Positions 5,239 to 6,482 of a stretch of DNA of 6,482 bases are shown here, one piece after another. This DNA comes from CAYSGL01 sp964520985 (GTDB taxonomy: Bacteria; Pseudomonadota; Alphaproteobacteria; Micavibrionales; Micavibrionaceae), in the NCBI GenBank assembly GCA_964520985.1, contig CAZFPB010000045.1, forward strand, positions 1-6,482. Reading direction: 5' to 3'. Under the pieces are notes generated by a model. It saw only the letters and a list, made by a program, of their open reading frames with translations, searched no databases and was not told the origin of the DNA. Every line of letters begins with the position of its first letter. The first letter of the stretch is position 1. The position numbers and the translations under genes are program-made.

Positions 5239-5939
5239 GCTGCGTTCTCCGTTTCTGTTGCCAGCCAGCGTTCGATGAATTGGCGCTCTTCTGCCTTGAA
5301 AACCGGGATGTCCTGGTCGCAAACCCAACGCTCGTCTTCCCGGTAGACGCACCGACCGCGCTTCTTTGCTGCGCTCAGATCGTTCCAGTTCTGGCCCTTC
5401 TGGAAGCACATCTCCTGAAGGTCGGTCTGGTTCTTCCTGTCGCATTCCCGGTGCGAGTAGAGCGACCGCGCCAGCATCTGGATGCTGTTCCGTGTCGCGT
5501 CTTGCTGGCGCCACAGGAAGTAGTTGGCCACTTCGCACTCAGGCAGAACGAATGCGCGGGCGTCGAAGTGAGCAACCTTGCCAGCATTGATGGTCAGCGA
5601 TGCCGAAGCGATTGCCGCGGACAGGCTGCACACTTTCTGTAGCCGATTGTCCAACCATGGCTGCGACGCGAACCGCTTGTAGTTGTGGACCAGGACCGAA
5701 ATCTCATCGCTCTGGACGTATGCGAATTGGGCGCCGTCGATGCCTTTACACAGGTCCATGGCAACGCGATCCATGAGCGACATCAGGACCACATCGAAGG
5801 GTTTTTCGCAGCCGCGGGTCCATGTGTGAAAGGCGCGGCCGTCAACGCGAACAATGAGCGGCATCCGCGGCGGAAGTGTCACGTTGTGCGCCCGCTCGTA
5901 GCGCTTCATGCGGTCGCCGAGTGAGTCTTGGTTACTCAT
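5235..5939 (-). CDS. Thg1-like tRNA-His guanylyltransferase family protein (3'-5' polymerase)
   Basis: A 234-residue member of the Thg1/Thg1-like (TLP) family. These enzymes add nucleotides to the 5' end of tRNA in the reverse (3'-5') direction: Thg1 adds G-1 to tRNA-His, while TLPs repair 5'-truncated tRNAs. The palm domain is complete. LIVRVDGRAFHTW (28-40) supplies metal ligand D33, and AYVQSDEISVLV (73-84) holds the QSDE motif with D78 and E79. FDARAFVLPE (125-134) and NYFLWRQQDATRNSIQMLA (139-157) match the conserved 'FD.R....P' and 'Y..WRQ.D..rN' blocks. The eukaryotic HINNLYN block is not conserved (RNSIQML instead), which points to a TLP rather than a strict G-1 enzyme. Length fits bacterial TLPs. 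GGAGA precedes the ATG at 5939, and both ends are ATGA-coupled to nucleotide-metabolism genes. No tRNA gene lies in the window, so the RNA substrate is unknown. Confidence 0.85.
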   Translation of the reverse strand: MSNQDSLGDRMKRYERAHNVTLPPRMPLIVRVDGRAFHTWTRGCEKPFDVVLMSLMDRVAMDLCKGIDGAQFAYVQSDEISVLVHNYKRFASQPWLDNRLQKVCSLSAAIASASLTINAGKVAHFDARAFVLPECEVANYFLWRQQDATRNSIQMLARSLYSHRECDRKNQTDLQEMCFQKGQNWNDLSAAKKRGRCVYREDERWVCDQDIPVFKAEERQFIERWLATETENAA

Positions 5940-6433
5940 GCTGCGGTCTCCTTGGCTCGGTTGTATTCAATCGCTCGCTGTAGACGCATCAACACGCGCA
6001 TCGCCGCATGTGCGTAGTGAGGCAGGCCAGAGTCAGGGTCGAGCCTGTGCATGTGGTCCATGTGGCCTCTCGCTTTGCTGCTCAGTTCCAGGTCGGTGAG
6101 CTTCTTCCACCGCACCTCGACAGCCTCCCCCGTCTTGTGCAGCCCATGCCCCACGAACAACTCAAACAGCGCATCAATCGCCTCGCCCAAGTCCTCGCGA
6201 TCCAGCTGTGCAAGGCCACGGAGACGAAGCGCGAACCGGGTCAGAGCGGCTGGGTTTTGCGCGATGGTGAGGAGTTCATCCAACACGCCGGCTCGTCGGA
6301 ACGTGTCGTAAATGAACCGCTCCTTCTCCGCGCCAGACATCACGCCTGTGCATTTCGTGGCGGTGCATTTGGTGACGTCGGCGGCGTAGGGGGTGCCGCA
6401 GGTGTCGCATTGCCAGATGTTGAGGGCGGTCAT
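5936..6433 (-). CDS. Zinc-ribbon protein with dATP/dGTP pyrophosphohydrolase-like C terminus
   Basis: A 165-residue protein. The N terminus has a putative zinc ribbon: C9-x2-C12 and C23-x4-C28 in 'WQCDTCGTPY...KCTATKC'. The middle is helical and unassigned. The C-terminal part, 'SSKARGHMDHMHRLDPDSGLPHYAHAAMRVLMRL' (118-151), resembles the conserved ending of phage dATP/dGTP diphosphohydrolase-type proteins ('HL..........D.DSGLPHLAHA..N.L.LL'). Those proteins are thought to hydrolyse purine dNTPs to monophosphates. The N-terminal half of that family is not obvious here, so the assignment rests on the C terminus alone. GGAGAT lies 7 bases before the ATG at 6433. The start overlaps an upstream stop, and its own stop overlaps the Thg1-like start as ATGA. 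A nucleotide-pool role agrees with the MazG-like gene two genes downstream. Confidence 0.5.
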   Translation of the reverse strand: MTALNIWQCDTCGTPYAADVTKCTATKCTGVMSGAEKERFIYDTFRRAGVLDELLTIAQNPAALTRFALRLRGLAQLDREDLGEAIDALFELFVGHGLHKTGEAVEVRWKKLTDLELSSKARGHMDHMHRLDPDSGLPHYAHAAMRVLMRLQRAIEYNRAKETAA

Positions 6434-6482
6434 GCGCTGATCTCCAATGCTGCGGACCAGCTGAATTGGCAGGTTTCCCAGT
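6430..6482 (-). CDS. C-terminal end of an unidentified upstream gene (partial)
   Basis: The last 16 codons of a minus-strand frame, reading WETCQFSWSAALEISA and then TGA at 6432-6430, run off the right edge. The stop overlaps the next start as ATGA, the arrangement used throughout this operon, and the frame has no stop within the window. Too little is present to name the product. This could be a chance open frame, but the coupling argues it is real. Confidence 0.5.
   Translation of the reverse strand, partial: WETCQFSWSAALEISA

Noticed and set aside
4477..5346. Plus-strand open frame of 289 aa opposite the MazG-like and small genes
   Set aside because: Its translation is low-complexity and unlike known proteins, and it lies opposite genes with clear motifs and coupled starts.
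5239..5538. N-terminal extension of the MazG-like protein by 100 residues
   Set aside because: It lies wholly inside the Thg1-like gene in another frame and has random-looking Arg/Pro-rich composition. The start at 5238 has a ribosome site and an ATGA overlap.
1..6482. tRNA genes, CRISPR arrays, insertion sequences or attachment sites
   Set aside because: Looked for tRNA-like cloverleafs (because of the Thg1-like gene), spaced repeats, transposase motifs and terminal inverted repeats; none was convincing.

Overview
The window looks like part of a GC-rich tailed bacteriophage or prophage genome, in the early region that handles nucleotides and DNA replication. GC is roughly 60% or a little more, judged by eye. 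Eleven complete genes and the tail of a twelfth all lie on the minus strand, so they read from the right end of the window to the left. I see no structural, lysis, integrase, tRNA or CRISPR features. The host cannot be fixed from this sequence; GC content and strong Shine-Dalgarno sites fit a high-GC bacterium.

Layout in transcription order (right to left). (1) 6482-4708, nucleotide and RNA metabolism: the tail of an unknown gene; a zinc-ribbon protein with a C-terminal stretch like phage dATP/dGTP pyrophosphohydrolases; a tRNA-His guanylyltransferase/Thg1-like 3'-5' polymerase; and a MazG-like NTP pyrophosphohydrolase. (2) 4708-3841: two very small unknown genes, then a RusA-like Holliday-junction resolvase. 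(3) 3840-3628: a 213-base gap without a gene, the only real intergenic space inside the window, holding short direct and inverted repeats. (4) 3627-62, replication: a free-standing DnaA domain IV-like DNA-binding protein, a T5orf172/GIY-YIG-type protein, a phage replication initiator, a CHC2-zinc-finger/Toprim primase and a DnaB-type helicase without the usual N-terminal domain.

Nearly every gene junction is a 1- or 4-base stop/start overlap (ATGA, GTGA or TGATG), usually with a good GGAG/GAGG site 4-10 bases upstream. The two blocks are therefore probably translationally coupled operons. The initiator, primase and helicase together supply origin binding, priming and unwinding. The pyrophosphohydrolases and the resolvase fit dNTP-pool control and recombination. 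Just past the last gene, at positions 20-51, a hairpin with a U-rich tail reads as a terminator on the PLUS strand, hinting that plus-strand genes converge on this operon from outside the window.

The points most worth following are the phage-borne Thg1-like enzyme between two nucleotide pyrophosphohydrolases, a cluster of palindromes and short repeats in the linker-coding part of the initiator gene (a lambda-O-like internal origin candidate), and two perfect palindromes (16 and 20 bp, centres exactly 60 bp apart) inside the T5orf172 gene.
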